The notes under the pieces are model-generated. The model had not been told where the DNA came from, ran no database searches, and saw nothing but the letters and a program-made list of their open reading frames with translations. From contig NZ_JAMJFX010000003.1 of the NCBI RefSeq assembly GCF_023544865.1, positions 124,001 to 188,000 of the forward strand: a stretch of 64,000 nt of DNA. The letters are read 5' to 3'. Numbering within the stretch: the stretch's first letter is position 1; the number at the start of each line of letters is the position of its first letter. Position numbers and translations under genes: made by a program. The DNA comes from Phaeovulum molybdatiresistens (GTDB lineage Bacteria > Pseudomonadota > Alphaproteobacteria > Rhodobacterales > Rhodobacteraceae). Shown piece by piece: positions 9,688-18,853 of this stretch.

Positions 9688-11357
9688 TCGGCGCGCGCGT
9701 CATCCGCGGGCTGGTGGTGCTGGGGATCGGCGGGCCGATCCTGGCGGGGCTGGCGGTGACGCTGGCGGCCGCCTTCGGCTGGTTGCCGGCGATCGGCGCG
9801 CGCGAACCGGGTCTTGATCCCTGGCGTCAGGCCATGGCTTTGCCGGGGGTCGCCACCAGTTTGCGGCTGACGCTGGTGACCGGGTTCGGGGCCGCGGCGG
9901 CATCCTTGGCGCTGGCGCTGGCGCTGGGCCTTTGGACCGCGCGGCATCCCGGTGTTCTGCGCTGGCTTTCGCCGCTGCTGGCGGTGCCGCATGCGGCATT
10001 GGCGATCGGGCTGGCCTTTCTGATCGCGCCTTCCGGCTGGATCGCGCGGGGCCTAAGCGGCCCTTTGGGCTGGACGCAGCCGCCCGATCTGGCGACCGTC
10101 GGCGACCCCTGGGGGTTTGCGCTGATCCTGGGGCTGATGATGAAAGAGGTGCCGTTCCTGTTGCTGGTGATCGTGGCGGCGCTGTCGCGGGTGCCGGTGG
10201 CGGCGCAGATGGCGGCGGGCCGGGCGCTGGGCTATGGCGCGGGCGCGGTCTGGGCCAAGGTGATCGTGCCGCAGCTTTACCCGCTGATCCGGCTGCCGGT
10301 TTTCGTGGTGCTGGCGTTTTCGATGTCGGTGGTGGACATGGCCTTGATCCTTGGTCCGTCGCATCCGCCAACGCTGGCCGTGGCGATCCTGCGCGGCTTT
10401 TCGGCGCCTGATCCGGCGATGATCCTGCCAGCCTCGGCCCTGGCGATGTTGCAGGCGGGGATCGTCGCGGGCGGCGTGGCCTCGTGGTGGCTGGCCGAGC
10501 GGGCATTGGCCGTGGCGGGCAGGCTTTGGCTGCGCCGGGGCGGGCGCGGGGGCGCGGGCCCGGTATGGGCGATAGCGGCCGTCGGCGGGGGGACCGGTCT
10601 GGTGCTGGCGGTCGGATCACTGTCGGTGCTGGCAATCTGGTCGCTTGCGTGGCGCTGGCGCTTTCCGCAGGCCCTGCCCGAAAGCTGGTCGCTGCGGATC
10701 TGGGCCGCGCCGGGGCAGGGCTGGGGCGGCGATGCGCTGGTGACGCTGGGGCTTGGGCTGGTGGCGGCGGCGCTGGCGCTGGCGCTGGCCATCGCCTGGC
10801 TTGAGGCCGAGGACCGACTGGGCCGTCGCACGCCGCTGGCGGCGCTGGTCGCCTTGCCGCTTCTGGTGCCGCAGATCGCGTTCCTGCATGGGGTGAACGT
10901 GGCCTTCCTGCGCGCGGGCCTGCCGCCCGGCTTCGCGGCGGTGGTCTGGGCGCACCTGCTGTTCGTCTTTCCCTATGTGCTGCTGGCCCTTGCGGGGCCG
11001 TGGCGCGCGCTGGATGCGGGGCTGATCCGGTCCGCCGCCAGCCTTGGCGCGGGGCCGGCGCGGCGGCTGGCGGGGGTCAAGCTGCCGATCCTGCTGCGCC
11101 CGATCCTGACGGCTGCGGCGATCGGTTTTGCCGTGTCGGTCGCGCAATATCTGCCGACGCTGTTTCTGGGCGGGGGCCGTGTGGTGACCCTGACGACCGA
11201 GGCGGTGGCGCTGTCCTCGGCCTCGGACCGGCGGGTCGCGGCGGTCTATGCGGTGTTGCAGGGCGCGCTGCCGCTGCTGGCCTTTGGCGCGGCGATCACC
11301 CTGCCCGCACTGGTGCAGCGCAACCGCGCGGGCCTGACCGGGGGGCTGATCCGATGA
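9684..11357 (+). CDS. ABC transporter permease, fused two-domain type (YnjC-like)
   Basis: 557 aa inner-membrane permease with about twelve hydrophobic segments in two halves, each resembling a binding-protein-dependent transport domain. The first half has an EAA-like loop (AAGRALGYGAGAVWAKVIVPQL) and the second a matching loop (SAASLGAGPARRLAGVKLPIL). This single-chain double permease layout is typical of the ThiP/FbpB/YnjC group. An earlier in-frame ATG exists at 9663, but the ATG at 9684 forms an ATGA overlap with the upstream stop and is preferred. It overlaps the ATPase gene by the same 4-nt arrangement. Confidence 0.88.
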   Translation: MIGARVIRGLVVLGIGGPILAGLAVTLAAAFGWLPAIGAREPGLDPWRQAMALPGVATSLRLTLVTGFGAAAASLALALALGLWTARHPGVLRWLSPLLAVPHAALAIGLAFLIAPSGWIARGLSGPLGWTQPPDLATVGDPWGFALILGLMMKEVPFLLLVIVAALSRVPVAAQMAAGRALGYGAGAVWAKVIVPQLYPLIRLPVFVVLAFSMSVVDMALILGPSHPPTLAVAILRGFSAPDPAMILPASALAMLQAGIVAGGVASWWLAERALAVAGRLWLRRGGRGGAGPVWAIAAVGGGTGLVLAVGSLSVLAIWSLAWRWRFPQALPESWSLRIWAAPGQGWGGDALVTLGLGLVAAALALALAIAWLEAEDRLGRRTPLAALVALPLLVPQIAFLHGVNVAFLRAGLPPGFAAVVWAHLLFVFPYVLLALAGPWRALDAGLIRSAASLGAGPARRLAGVKLPILLRPILTAAAIGFAVSVAQYLPTLFLGGGRVVTLTTEAVALSSASDRRVAAVYAVLQGALPLLAFGAAITLPALVQRNRAGLTGGLIR

Positions 11358-11989
11358 CGCTGATCTTGCAGGATGTGACCGTGACCGCGCCCGGTGCCAG
11401 CGCACCGCTGTTTGCGCCCCTAAGCCTGACGGTGCCGCCCGGTGTGGTGGCGGCGGTGATGGGGCCGTCGGGGGTGGGCAAGTCCACGCTGCTGGATCTG
11501 ATCGGCGGGCATCTGGGGCGGGGCTTTCGCGCGACGGGCCGGGTGACGCTGGACGGGCGCGACCTGCTGCCCCTGCCGGCCGAGGCGCGACGGGTGGGGG
11601 TGCTGTTTCAGGATGCCCACCTGTTCCCGCATCTGTCGGTGGGCGACAACCTGGCCTTTGGCCTGTCCGCGCAGGTGCGCGGCCGCACCGCCCGCCGCGC
11701 CGCCGTGGAACAGGCGCTGGACCGGGCGGGCCTGTCGGGCATGGCGCGGCGCGACCCGGCCACGCTGTCGGGCGGGCAGCGGGCGCGGGCCGCGCTGATG
11801 CGCACGCTTCTGGCGCGGCCCCGGGCGATCTTGCTGGATGAGCCGTTCTCGCGCCTTGATGCCGCGCTGCGCGCCGAGATCCGCGCCTTCGTGCTGGACC
11901 ACATCCGCGCCGAGGCGATCCCCGCGCTTCTGGTCACCCATGACCCCGAGGATGCGCGCGCCGCCGCCGGGCCCATCGTGCCGCTCTGA
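11354..11989 (+). CDS. ABC transporter ATP-binding protein (YnjD-like)
   Basis: 211 aa cytosolic ATPase. Walker A is GPSGVGKST, the Q-loop is VGVLFQDAHLFPHLSV, the signature is LSGGQRARAALMR, Walker B is AILLDEPFSRLD, and the switch histidine is in LLVTHDPEDA. The short length, with no C-terminal regulatory TOBE domain, matches the YnjD/ThiQ class. The start is the ATG overlapping the permease stop. It ends the five-gene operon that begins at 5759; the gap to ilvD is 72 nt. Confidence 0.9.
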   Translation: MTLILQDVTVTAPGASAPLFAPLSLTVPPGVVAAVMGPSGVGKSTLLDLIGGHLGRGFRATGRVTLDGRDLLPLPAEARRVGVLFQDAHLFPHLSVGDNLAFGLSAQVRGRTARRAAVEQALDRAGLSGMARRDPATLSGGQRARAALMRTLLARPRAILLDEPFSRLDAALRAEIRAFVLDHIRAEAIPALLVTHDPEDARAAAGPIVPL

Positions 11990-12061
11990 CGCGCCAAACC
12001 GCCTTGCCCCGCCAGCCCGCGCGCTTTATGCCATAGCCAGCCAATTCCGGGAGGATGACCC

Positions 12062-13795
12062 ATGCAGAACAGCCGTTTCGACAAGTCGAAACTTCCCAGC
12101 CGGCATGTGACCGAAGGGCCCGAACGCGCCCCGCATCGGTCCTATTTCTACGCGATGGGCATCACCGAGGAAGAAATCCACCAGCCCTGGGTCGGCGTCG
12201 CCACCTGCTGGAATGAGGCTGCACCCTGCAACATCGCGCTGAACCGTCAGGCGCAGGCGGTGAAGATGGGCGTGAAGAAGGGCGGCGGCACGCCGCGCGA
12301 ATTCACCACCATCACCGTGACCGACGGTATCGCCATGGGGCACGAAGGCATGCGGTCCTCGCTCGCCTCGCGCGATGCGATCGCGGATACGGTCGAACTG
12401 ACGATGCGCGGCCATTGCTATGACGCGCTGGTCGGTCTTGCGGGCTGTGACAAGTCGCTGCCGGGGATGATGATGGCGATGGTGCGGCTGAACGTGCCGT
12501 CGGTCTTCATCTATGGCGGGTCGATCCTGCCGGGCAAGCTGAACGGCAAGGACGTCGTGGTGCAGGACGTGTTCGAGGCCGTGGGCCAGCATGCCGCCGG
12601 CAACATGACCGATGCGGAACTGGCGATCCTGGAACGTGTCGCCTGCCCCTCGGCCGGGGCCTGCGGCGGGCAGTATACCGCCAACACGATGGCCTGCGTG
12701 TCCGAGGCGATCGGTCTGGCGCTGATGAATTCCTCGGGCGCGCCCGCGCCTTATGAAAGCCGGGATCAGTATGGCGATGCCTCGGGCGTGGCGGTCATGC
12801 ACCTGATCGAAAAGAACATCCGCGCGCGCGACATCGTCACCCGCAAGGCGCTGGAAAACGCGGCCCGCGTGGTGGCCTGCACGGGCGGTTCGACCAACGC
12901 CGGCCTGCACCTGCCCGCGATCGCGAATGAGGCCGGGATCGACTTTGACCTGTTCGACGTCTGCGACATCTTCCGCGACACGCCCTATTTTGTGAACCTG
13001 CGTCCGGGTGGCGATTACGTCGCCAAGGACCTGTTCGAGGTGGGCGGCGTGCCGGTCGTGATGAAGGAACTGCGCAAGGCGGGCCTGATCCATGAAGATT
13101 GCATCACCGCCAGCGGCAAGACCATGGGCGAAGAACTGGACCTGATCACCCGCGAGGCCGATGGCCGCGTGATCTATCCGGTGGAAACCCCGATCTCGGC
13201 CACGGGCGGTGTTGTGGGCCTGAAAGGCAACCTGGCCCCCGATGGCGCGATCGTGAAGGTGGCCGGCATGGCGCCCGAACAGCAGGTCTTCACCGGCCCC
13301 GCCCGCGTCTTCGAATGCGAGGAAGAGGCCTTTGCCGCCGTTCAGGCGCGCACCTACAAGGAAGGCGACGTGATCGTGATCCGCAATGAGGGCCCCGCCG
13401 GCGGCCCCGGCATGCGGGAAATGCTGTCCACCACCGCCGCGCTGTCGGGTCAGGGCATGGGCAAGAAGGTCGCGTTGATCACTGACGGGCGTTTCTCGGG
13501 CGCGACGCGCGGGTTCTGCGTGGGTCACGTCGGCCCCGAGGCGGCGCATGGCGGGCCGATCGCACTTTTGAAGGATGGCGACATGATCACCATCGACGCG
13601 ATCAAGGGCGAAATCTCGGTCGCGCTGTCGGATGAGGAACTGACCGCGCGCAAGGCCGATTGGAAGGGACCCCGCGCCACCGATTATGCTTCGGGCGCGC
13701 TGTGGAAATATGCCCGTCTTGTCGGGCCGACCCGCTTTGGGGCGGTGACCCATCCGGGCGCCAAGGCCGAAACCCATGTCTACATGGATCAGTAA
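12062..13795 (+). CDS. ilvD: Dihydroxy-acid dehydratase
   Basis: Dehydrates 2,3-dihydroxy-isovalerate and -methylvalerate in valine and isoleucine synthesis, using an Fe-S cluster as Lewis acid. 577 aa. Cluster-ligand cysteines are visible in [14 protein letters not shown] (C49), [12 protein letters not shown] and [16 protein letters not shown]. The C-terminal substrate-loop motif [16 protein letters not shown] is intact. GGGAGG sits 7 nt before the ATG. Its last 20 nt overlap the start of a lipoprotein gene in another frame. The transporter operon upstream is unrelated in function. Confidence 0.97.
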   Translation: MQNSRFDKSKLPSRHVTEGPERAPHRSYFYAMGITEEEIHQPWVGVATCWNEAAPCNIALNRQAQAVKMGVKKGGGTPREFTTITVTDGIAMGHEGMRSSLASRDAIADTVELTMRGHCYDALVGLAGCDKSLPGMMMAMVRLNVPSVFIYGGSILPGKLNGKDVVVQDVFEAVGQHAAGNMTDAELAILERVACPSAGACGGQYTANTMACVSEAIGLALMNSSGAPAPYESRDQYGDASGVAVMHLIEKNIRARDIVTRKALENAARVVACTGGSTNAGLHLPAIANEAGIDFDLFDVCDIFRDTPYFVNLRPGGDYVAKDLFEVGGVPVVMKELRKAGLIHEDCITASGKTMGEELDLITREADGRVIYPVETPISATGGVVGLKGNLAPDGAIVKVAGMAPEQQVFTGPARVFECEEEAFAAVQARTYKEGDVIVIRNEGPAGGPGMREMLSTTAALSGQGMGKKVALITDGRFSGATRGFCVGHVGPEAAHGGPIALLKDGDMITIDAIKGEISVALSDEELTARKADWKGPRATDYASGALWKYARLVGPTRFGAVTHPGAKAETHVYMDQ

Positions 13796-14414
13796 CCTGC
13801 GGCGCAGGGCCGGGCGCATTGCCCCGGCCCTGGCACTTGCGGCGCTGGCGGGGTGCGTGGCCCCCACGGCGGGCCCCGCGCCGCGCAGCGTGGCTGTGGC
13901 CGATGGCACCCTGGTGCTGGCCGCCCCGCGCGGCTTTTGCGTCGACAATCGTTCGTTGCGCAACCAGGGCGCGGCCGCTTTCGTGCTGTTTGGCAATTGC
14001 GCAGCGCTGTCGCGTGACCCGTCCGATGCGCGCCCCGACTATCCCGCGGTGTTAAGTGCGGCGGTCAGCATGGGCGCGGGCGGGGCCGGTCTGGAAGGCC
14101 GGTTCGATCAGATGCGGCAGTTCTTCCGCTCGCCTGCCGGGCGCGCCGCGCTAAGCCGGGCGGGCCGGGCCGAGACCGTCGAGGTTCTGGATATCCGCAC
14201 CGAAGGAAGCCTTTTGCTGATCCGCCTGTCGGACAGTGCCCCGATGGGCGGGGCGCCGGTCAGCGAGACCTATTGGCGCGCGATCACCGGAATCGGCGGG
14301 CGCATCCTGTCGCTTTCGGTGCTGCCGCTGAAGGACCGGCCGATCAGCGATGCGGCGCAACGCGCCCTGCTGGAACAGTTCGCCGCGACGATCCGCGCGA
14401 ACAACGCGGGCTGA
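13776..14414 (+). CDS. Putative lipoprotein of unknown function
   Basis: 212 aa. A basic N-terminus and hydrophobic stretch lead to a lipobox ending at C27 (ALAALAGC), so the protein is probably a lipoprotein. The rest is soluble-looking: [18 protein letters not shown], two more cysteines that could pair, and a C-terminal [17 protein letters not shown] segment that resembles a beta-rich domain. I do not recognise a named function; similar proteins occur widely in Rhodobacterales. The start lies inside the end of ilvD, so expression is probably coupled to it. Confidence 0.75.
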   Translation: MSTWISNLRRRAGRIAPALALAALAGCVAPTAGPAPRSVAVADGTLVLAAPRGFCVDNRSLRNQGAAAFVLFGNCAALSRDPSDARPDYPAVLSAAVSMGAGGAGLEGRFDQMRQFFRSPAGRAALSRAGRAETVEVLDIRTEGSLLLIRLSDSAPMGGAPVSETYWRAITGIGGRILSLSVLPLKDRPISDAAQRALLEQFAATIRANNAG

Positions 14415-14506
14415 GTGTAAAAAATCGCGCGGATTGGTCCGTGCGAAACGAAATGATTACGGGTAAGTGGTTCACTCCGGCAAAAATGCGGGTGTTTCGC
14501 GTAAAG

Positions 14507-15280
14507 ATGACCAAGAAACCGGCCTCTCTCCTTGACCGTCTGGCACAGCGCCACGCCCTGGCGCGCTGGTCGCGCGCTGCGCGCATTGCAGAGGCGTTGG
14601 ATTTTTCCGACCTGCGGATGCTGCGCGCCGAGGCCCGCGCCCTGCGGCGCGAACTGAACCGCCTGCTGCATGTGGCCGAGGGGCGGCTGGCGCAGCCATT
14701 GCCGGGCCATGACGGAATCGCGCGCCCGTTGGGCACCGAATGGGCCTGGCGCGGGGATCTGTGGTCGGGGCCGGTGCATCCCGCCGGTCTGGCCCCGGCC
14801 GTCAACCGCGCGATGTTGGGCGGCCATGCGACGCTGTTTCATGACTGCCCGACCTCGGAACTGGTCTTGCGCCAGGTCCGCAGGGCCGATCCCGATCAGG
14901 TTGCGGCTTTCTGCCTGGGGCTGGATGTGTTTCGCTTTGACGGGTCGTTCCTGTCGCTGGCGATCGATCTGCCCGAAGCGGCGGTCCGGGGGCTTCGGCG
15001 CGACCATCTGATCCGGCTGGACCTGCCGGTCGAAATGGAACGCCCGCTGGAAATCTATTGTCGGCTGAATGTGAAACACGGGCCGAATACCGAACATCTG
15101 GTGCGCACCCTGCCGCACCGACAAGGGGAAACCGCGGTGGAATTCGACCTGGCCTACACGAAACTGAATGAAAAGCGCGTCGAACGGGCCTGGATCGACC
15201 TTGTCTTTGACGGGCCGCAGATGAACCGGATCGTGATCCACGATCTGACCGTCTCGCGTCGGCCGCGCGCGGGCATATAG
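14507..15280 (+). CDS. DUF6478-like conserved protein of unknown function
   Basis: About 257 aa from MTKKPASLLDRLAQRHALAR. Features typical of the Rhodobacterales family are an arginine-rich helical N-terminus (to about residue 60), LFHDCPTSELVLRQVRR, FRFDGSFLSLAIDLPE, LNVKHGPNTEHLV and VEFDLAYTKLNEKRVERAW. There is no signal peptide or catalytic motif that I can name. In-frame ATGs also exist at 14453 and 14486. I chose 14507 because family members start shortly before the helical R-rich segment, but no ribosome site decides it strongly. It is followed 9 nt later by a small gene that is probably cotranscribed. Confidence 0.72.
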   Translation: MTKKPASLLDRLAQRHALARWSRAARIAEALDFSDLRMLRAEARALRRELNRLLHVAEGRLAQPLPGHDGIARPLGTEWAWRGDLWSGPVHPAGLAPAVNRAMLGGHATLFHDCPTSELVLRQVRRADPDQVAAFCLGLDVFRFDGSFLSLAIDLPEAAVRGLRRDHLIRLDLPVEMERPLEIYCRLNVKHGPNTEHLVRTLPHRQGETAVEFDLAYTKLNEKRVERAWIDLVFDGPQMNRIVIHDLTVSRRPRAGI

Positions 15281-15289
15281 GGGGCAGGC

Positions 15290-15646
15290 ATGAAGCTGGA
15301 ACTGTCGCGAATCCGCGCGGGCCATTGGGAAGGGATCATCGCCGCCGGTGCCCCCCCCGCACCCGAGGTGGTGCATCTTGATCAGGTTCTGCCGGGGCTG
15401 ACGGTCGATGCGCAACCGGACGGGCGCTGGCGCCTGACCCTGCCGATCCCGGCAGAGCTGTTGCACGACGGTGTGCAGACCTTCGTGGTCCGCGATGCCG
15501 GATCGGGGGACCGGATAGGCCACTTCACCATCATCGCGGGCGTCCCGCTGGATGATGACATCCGCGCGGAACTGGATCTGCTGCGGGCGGAACTTGACAT
15601 GCTCAAGCGCGCGTTCCGCCGCCACTGCGCCGAAACGGGCACCTGA
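15290..15646 (+). CDS. Conserved hypothetical protein, 118 aa
   Basis: Small acidic protein starting MKLELSRIRAGHWEGII after a GGGGGCAGGC stretch. The N-terminal two thirds look beta-rich (VVHLDQVLPGLTVDA, WRLTLPIPAELL, TFVVRDAGSGDRIG). The last 30 residues form a likely coiled coil with a leucine heptad pattern (AELDLLRAELDMLKRAF). It lies 9 nt after the DUF6478-like gene and 10 nt before the convergent end of fadH. No function is known to me; the coiled coil suggests a self- or partner-association role, which is inference. Confidence 0.65.
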   Translation: MKLELSRIRAGHWEGIIAAGAPPAPEVVHLDQVLPGLTVDAQPDGRWRLTLPIPAELLHDGVQTFVVRDAGSGDRIGHFTIIAGVPLDDDIRAELDLLRAELDMLKRAFRRHCAETGT

Positions 15647-15656
15647 TCGCGCCCGG

Positions 15657-17675
15657 TTACAGCCCCGCGGCCAGGCGCGTCCCCTGATCGATGGCGCGCT
15701 TCGCATCCAGCTCGGCGGCGACATCGGCACCGCCGATCACATGTGGCTTGCGTCCCGCGGCAATCAGCTGATCGGCCAAGCTGCGGTCGGATTGCTGGCC
15801 CGCACACAGCACGACGGTATCCGCCACAATCACGGTCGGGTTTTCCCGCGCAGCGCCGAATGTGATGTGCAGCCCTTCGGCGGTGATGCGTTCGTAATTC
15901 ACGCCACCGATCATCCTGACCCCCTTTGCCGCCAGCGCCGCGCGGTGGATCCAGCCCGTGGTCTTGCCCAGCCTGCGCCCGGGTTTTTCCGGCTTGCGCT
16001 GCAACAGCGTCACGGCCCGGGCGGGCGGCTCGGGCTGCGCGGGGGCCAGCCCCCCGGGGCTGCTGGCCGGATCGCCCACACCCCATTCGCGCATCCAGTC
16101 CGCGGGGTGCAGCGTGGGGCTTGTGCCGCGTTGCGTCAGGAATTCGGCCACGTCAAAGCCGATGCCCCCCGCGCCGACAATGGCCACCCGCGGCCCGGCC
16201 GTGACGGTGCCGTTCAGGATGTCGACATAGGACACCGCCTGACCGCCCTCAACGGGGATCGCGGGGTCGCGCGGGGTGACCCCGGTGGCGATGATGACCT
16301 CGTCAAACCCGGCAAGTTCCGCAACCGTCGCCTCGGTGTTCAGCCGCAGGTTGACCCCGCTTTGCCCGATCATTGTGGCGAACCAGTCGGTCAGCCCCCG
16401 GAATTCCTCTTTCCCCGGGATTTCGCGTGCCAGTGTCAGCTGCCCGCCAATCTGGGCCGCGCGGTCGAACAGGGTGACCCTGTGCCCGCGCTGTGCGGCG
16501 GTGATCGCCGCGGCAAGCCCGGCGGGCCCGGCCCCGACGATGCCGATCGATTTGGGAACGGCCGCCGGTTCAATCTGCAACTCGGTCTCATGCGCGGCGC
16601 GGGGGGTCACCAGACAGGTTGAAATCTTGCCCGAGAATGTATGGTCCAGGCAGGCCTGATTGCAGGCGATGCAGGGCGCAATCTCGGCCGCGCGTCCGGC
16701 GGCGGCCTTGGCCACGAAATCGGGATCGGCCAGGAAGGGCCGCGCCATCGACACCATGTCCGCCTGCCCCTGGGCCAGAACCGCCTCGGCCACCTCGGGC
16801 ATGTTGATCCGGTTTGACGCGATCACCGGTATCGACACCTCCGGCCGCAGCCGCGCGGTCAGCCAGGTAAAGGCCGCGCGCGGCACAGATGTGGCGATGG
16901 TGGGAACCCGCGCCTCATGCCAGCCGATGCCGGTGTTCAGCATGCTGGCCCCCGCCGCCTGGATCGCGCGGGCCAGTTGCACCACCTCATCCCAGGTCGA
17001 ACCATCCGGAACAAGGTCGATCAGCGAAATGCGATAGATGACGATGAAATCTGGCCCCACCGCGGCCCGAACCCGGCGCACCACCTCGACGGGCAGGCGC
17101 ATGCGGTTTTCATAGGCACCGCCCCAACGGTCGGTGCGGCGGTTGACGTGGCGCACCAGAAACTGATTCAGGAAATAGCCCTCGGACCCCATCACCTCGA
17201 CCCCGTCATAGCCCGCCTCACGCGCGCGGGCGGCGGCGGTCACGATGTCGGAAATCTGCTTTTCAATCCCCGCCTCATCCAGTTCCTGCGGCGCAAAAGG
17301 CGAAATCGGCGACTTCACCGCCGAGGCGGACACGCAGTCCGGCCCGTAGGCATAGCGCCCCGCATGCAGGATCTGCATCGCGATCCGCCCACCCGCGCCA
17401 TGCACCCGGTCCGTGACGCGGCGGTGGTTGGCGATGTCCTCGGGCGTGAAAAGCCCCGCCGCGCCGGGAAAAACGCCCCCCTCACGGTTCGGCGCCATCC
17501 CCCCAGTCACCATCAGCGCGACCCCGCCCCGTGCGCGCGCGGCATAGAATTCGGCCACCCGGTTCCAATCGCCAGTCTCTTCAAGACCCGTGTGCATCGA
17601 CCCCATCAGAACCCGGTTCGGCAGCACGACATGCCCCAGATCGAGCGGTGAAAGCATCTGCGGATAGCGGCTCAT
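15657..17675 (-). CDS. fadH: NADPH-dependent 2,4-dienoyl-CoA reductase
   Basis: Reduces 2,4-dienoyl-CoA to 3-enoyl-CoA during beta-oxidation of unsaturated fatty acids. 672 aa, the length of E. coli FadH. An N-terminal old-yellow-enzyme FMN barrel starts at SPLDLGHVVLPNRVLMGSMH and contains DGVEVMGSEGYFLNQFL. The [4Fe-4S] site has spacing C-x2-C-x3-C-x11-C beginning CIACNQAC. A C-terminal FAD/NADPH module carries VGAGPAGLAAA and VGAGGIGFDVAEFL. It is divergent from a LysR regulator with a 268-nt gap, a classic arrangement for local control, but other regulators are possible. Confidence 0.94.
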   Translation of the reverse strand: MSRYPQMLSPLDLGHVVLPNRVLMGSMHTGLEETGDWNRVAEFYAARARGGVALMVTGGMAPNREGGVFPGAAGLFTPEDIANHRRVTDRVHGAGGRIAMQILHAGRYAYGPDCVSASAVKSPISPFAPQELDEAGIEKQISDIVTAAARAREAGYDGVEVMGSEGYFLNQFLVRHVNRRTDRWGGAYENRMRLPVEVVRRVRAAVGPDFIVIYRISLIDLVPDGSTWDEVVQLARAIQAAGASMLNTGIGWHEARVPTIATSVPRAAFTWLTARLRPEVSIPVIASNRINMPEVAEAVLAQGQADMVSMARPFLADPDFVAKAAAGRAAEIAPCIACNQACLDHTFSGKISTCLVTPRAAHETELQIEPAAVPKSIGIVGAGPAGLAAAITAAQRGHRVTLFDRAAQIGGQLTLAREIPGKEEFRGLTDWFATMIGQSGVNLRLNTEATVAELAGFDEVIIATGVTPRDPAIPVEGGQAVSYVDILNGTVTAGPRVAIVGAGGIGFDVAEFLTQRGTSPTLHPADWMREWGVGDPASSPGGLAPAQPEPPARAVTLLQRKPEKPGRRLGKTTGWIHRAALAAKGVRMIGGVNYERITAEGLHITFGAARENPTVIVADTVVLCAGQQSDRSLADQLIAAGRKPHVIGGADVAAELDAKRAIDQGTRLAAGL

Positions 17676-17757
17676 GCGACCCTCCCCCTTGGCCTGTTCC
17701 TCGCGCCAATCTGCGCCGCGCGCCGCCTCAAGTCACGCCAAACGCGGCGTCATGTTT

Positions 17758-17820
17758 TCATCTTGCGCGAAATACCTCGGGGGGGGGGGCGCAAGGCCGG
17801 GGGGCAGAGCCCCCCTTGCG
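17758..17820 (+). repeat. Dispersed intergenic palindromic element, copy A
   Basis: Matches the shared core TTGNNNAAATAYCYCGGGGG found six times in the window, followed by a GC hairpin (GGGGGGC/GCCCCCC). This copy contains an 11-base G run (17779-17789) and an outer GCAAGG/CCTTGC arm. It lies between the divergent fadH and LysR genes. Confidence 0.7.
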
Positions 17821-17943
17821 CCGCGGATCCCCCCGACTGACCTTTGGGGCTTTTTCCAACATCTTGTCCGTCCGTGGCCCCATTTGCGCCCGAATTCGAC
17901 CCGATACCGGATCAAGCTGCTCAATGTTGTCGAAGGTCGCACA

Positions 17944-18849
17944 ATGGATCGCCTGACAGAAATGGAAGCCTTCGCCACCGTAGTGGATCAGGGCGGGTTC
18001 ACCGACGCCGCCCGAAAGATGGGCATTTCAAAGTCGGCCGTGTCCAAGCACGTCTCTGCGCTTGAGGCGCGTCTGGGTGCGCGCCTTCTCAACCGCACCA
18101 CGCGCCGGGTTTCGCCCACGGAAATCGGGCTGGCCTATTACGACCGTGCGCGCCGGGTGCTCAATGATGCGGGTGAGGCCGATGCGTTGGTCACCGCGAT
18201 GCAGACCGCGCCCTCGGGCCTGTTGCGAATCTCGGTGGCCACCGATTTCGGCGTCAATCTGCTGTCGCCGATCCTTGGGGATTTCCTGCAGGAATATCCC
18301 GAAATCACCGTGAACATGGTGCTGAACAACCGCTATGTCGAACTGATCTCGGAAGGGTTCGACATGGCGATCCGGGTGGGCGATCTGGAAGACAGCACAT
18401 TGCGTGCCCGCAAGCTGACCGAAACATCGCGCCGGATGATCGGCGCGCCGTCCTACTTTCAGCGCTATGGCCGCCCGCTCAAGATCGACGATCTGAACGA
18501 TCACAAGCTGCTGCACTATTCCAGCCAGTCCAATGGCAATGTCTGGAAAATCACCGCGCCTTCGGGCGAACGCCGTCAGGTGCGGTCCAACGGCTGGCTG
18601 ACGGTAAATGACGGTCAATCGCTGTTGCATGCCGCGATTTCGGGGCTGGGCATCGCTTATCTGCCCTCGTTCCTGTATGCCGATGCGATGCGCAAGGGGC
18701 TGGTCGAGGAGGCGATCCCGGGCCTGCCGATGGAAACCCTGGGGATCTTTGCCGTCTATCCGCCGGGCCGGTTCACCCAGCCGAAGGTGCGCGCCTTCAT
18801 CGATTTTCTGGCGCAGACCTTCGCGGACAAGGGGCCGGACAACTGGTAG
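17944..18849 (+). CDS. LysR-family transcriptional regulator
   Basis: 301 aa. Winged helix-turn-helix at residues 1-60 (MDRLTEMEAFATVVDQGGFT, SAVSKHVSALEARLGARLLN), then the LysR effector-binding domain of the DsdC/CrgA-like subgroup (LRISVATDFGVNLLSPIL, DMAIRVGDLEDSTLRARKL). The frame is open a further 90 codons upstream, but homologues start at MDRL, which gives a normal length. Divergent from fadH, so fatty-acid or redox stress signals are candidate effectors (inference). Its stop is 4 nt from the convergent OmpA-like gene. Confidence 0.92.
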   Translation: MDRLTEMEAFATVVDQGGFTDAARKMGISKSAVSKHVSALEARLGARLLNRTTRRVSPTEIGLAYYDRARRVLNDAGEADALVTAMQTAPSGLLRISVATDFGVNLLSPILGDFLQEYPEITVNMVLNNRYVELISEGFDMAIRVGDLEDSTLRARKLTETSRRMIGAPSYFQRYGRPLKIDDLNDHKLLHYSSQSNGNVWKITAPSGERRQVRSNGWLTVNDGQSLLHAAISGLGIAYLPSFLYADAMRKGLVEEAIPGLPMETLGIFAVYPPGRFTQPKVRAFIDFLAQTFADKGPDNW

Positions 18850-18853
18850 CGCG

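Noticed and set aside
12026..13996. A 656-codon minus-strand frame opposite ilvD
   Set aside because: Same effect; ilvD is unmistakable on the plus strand.
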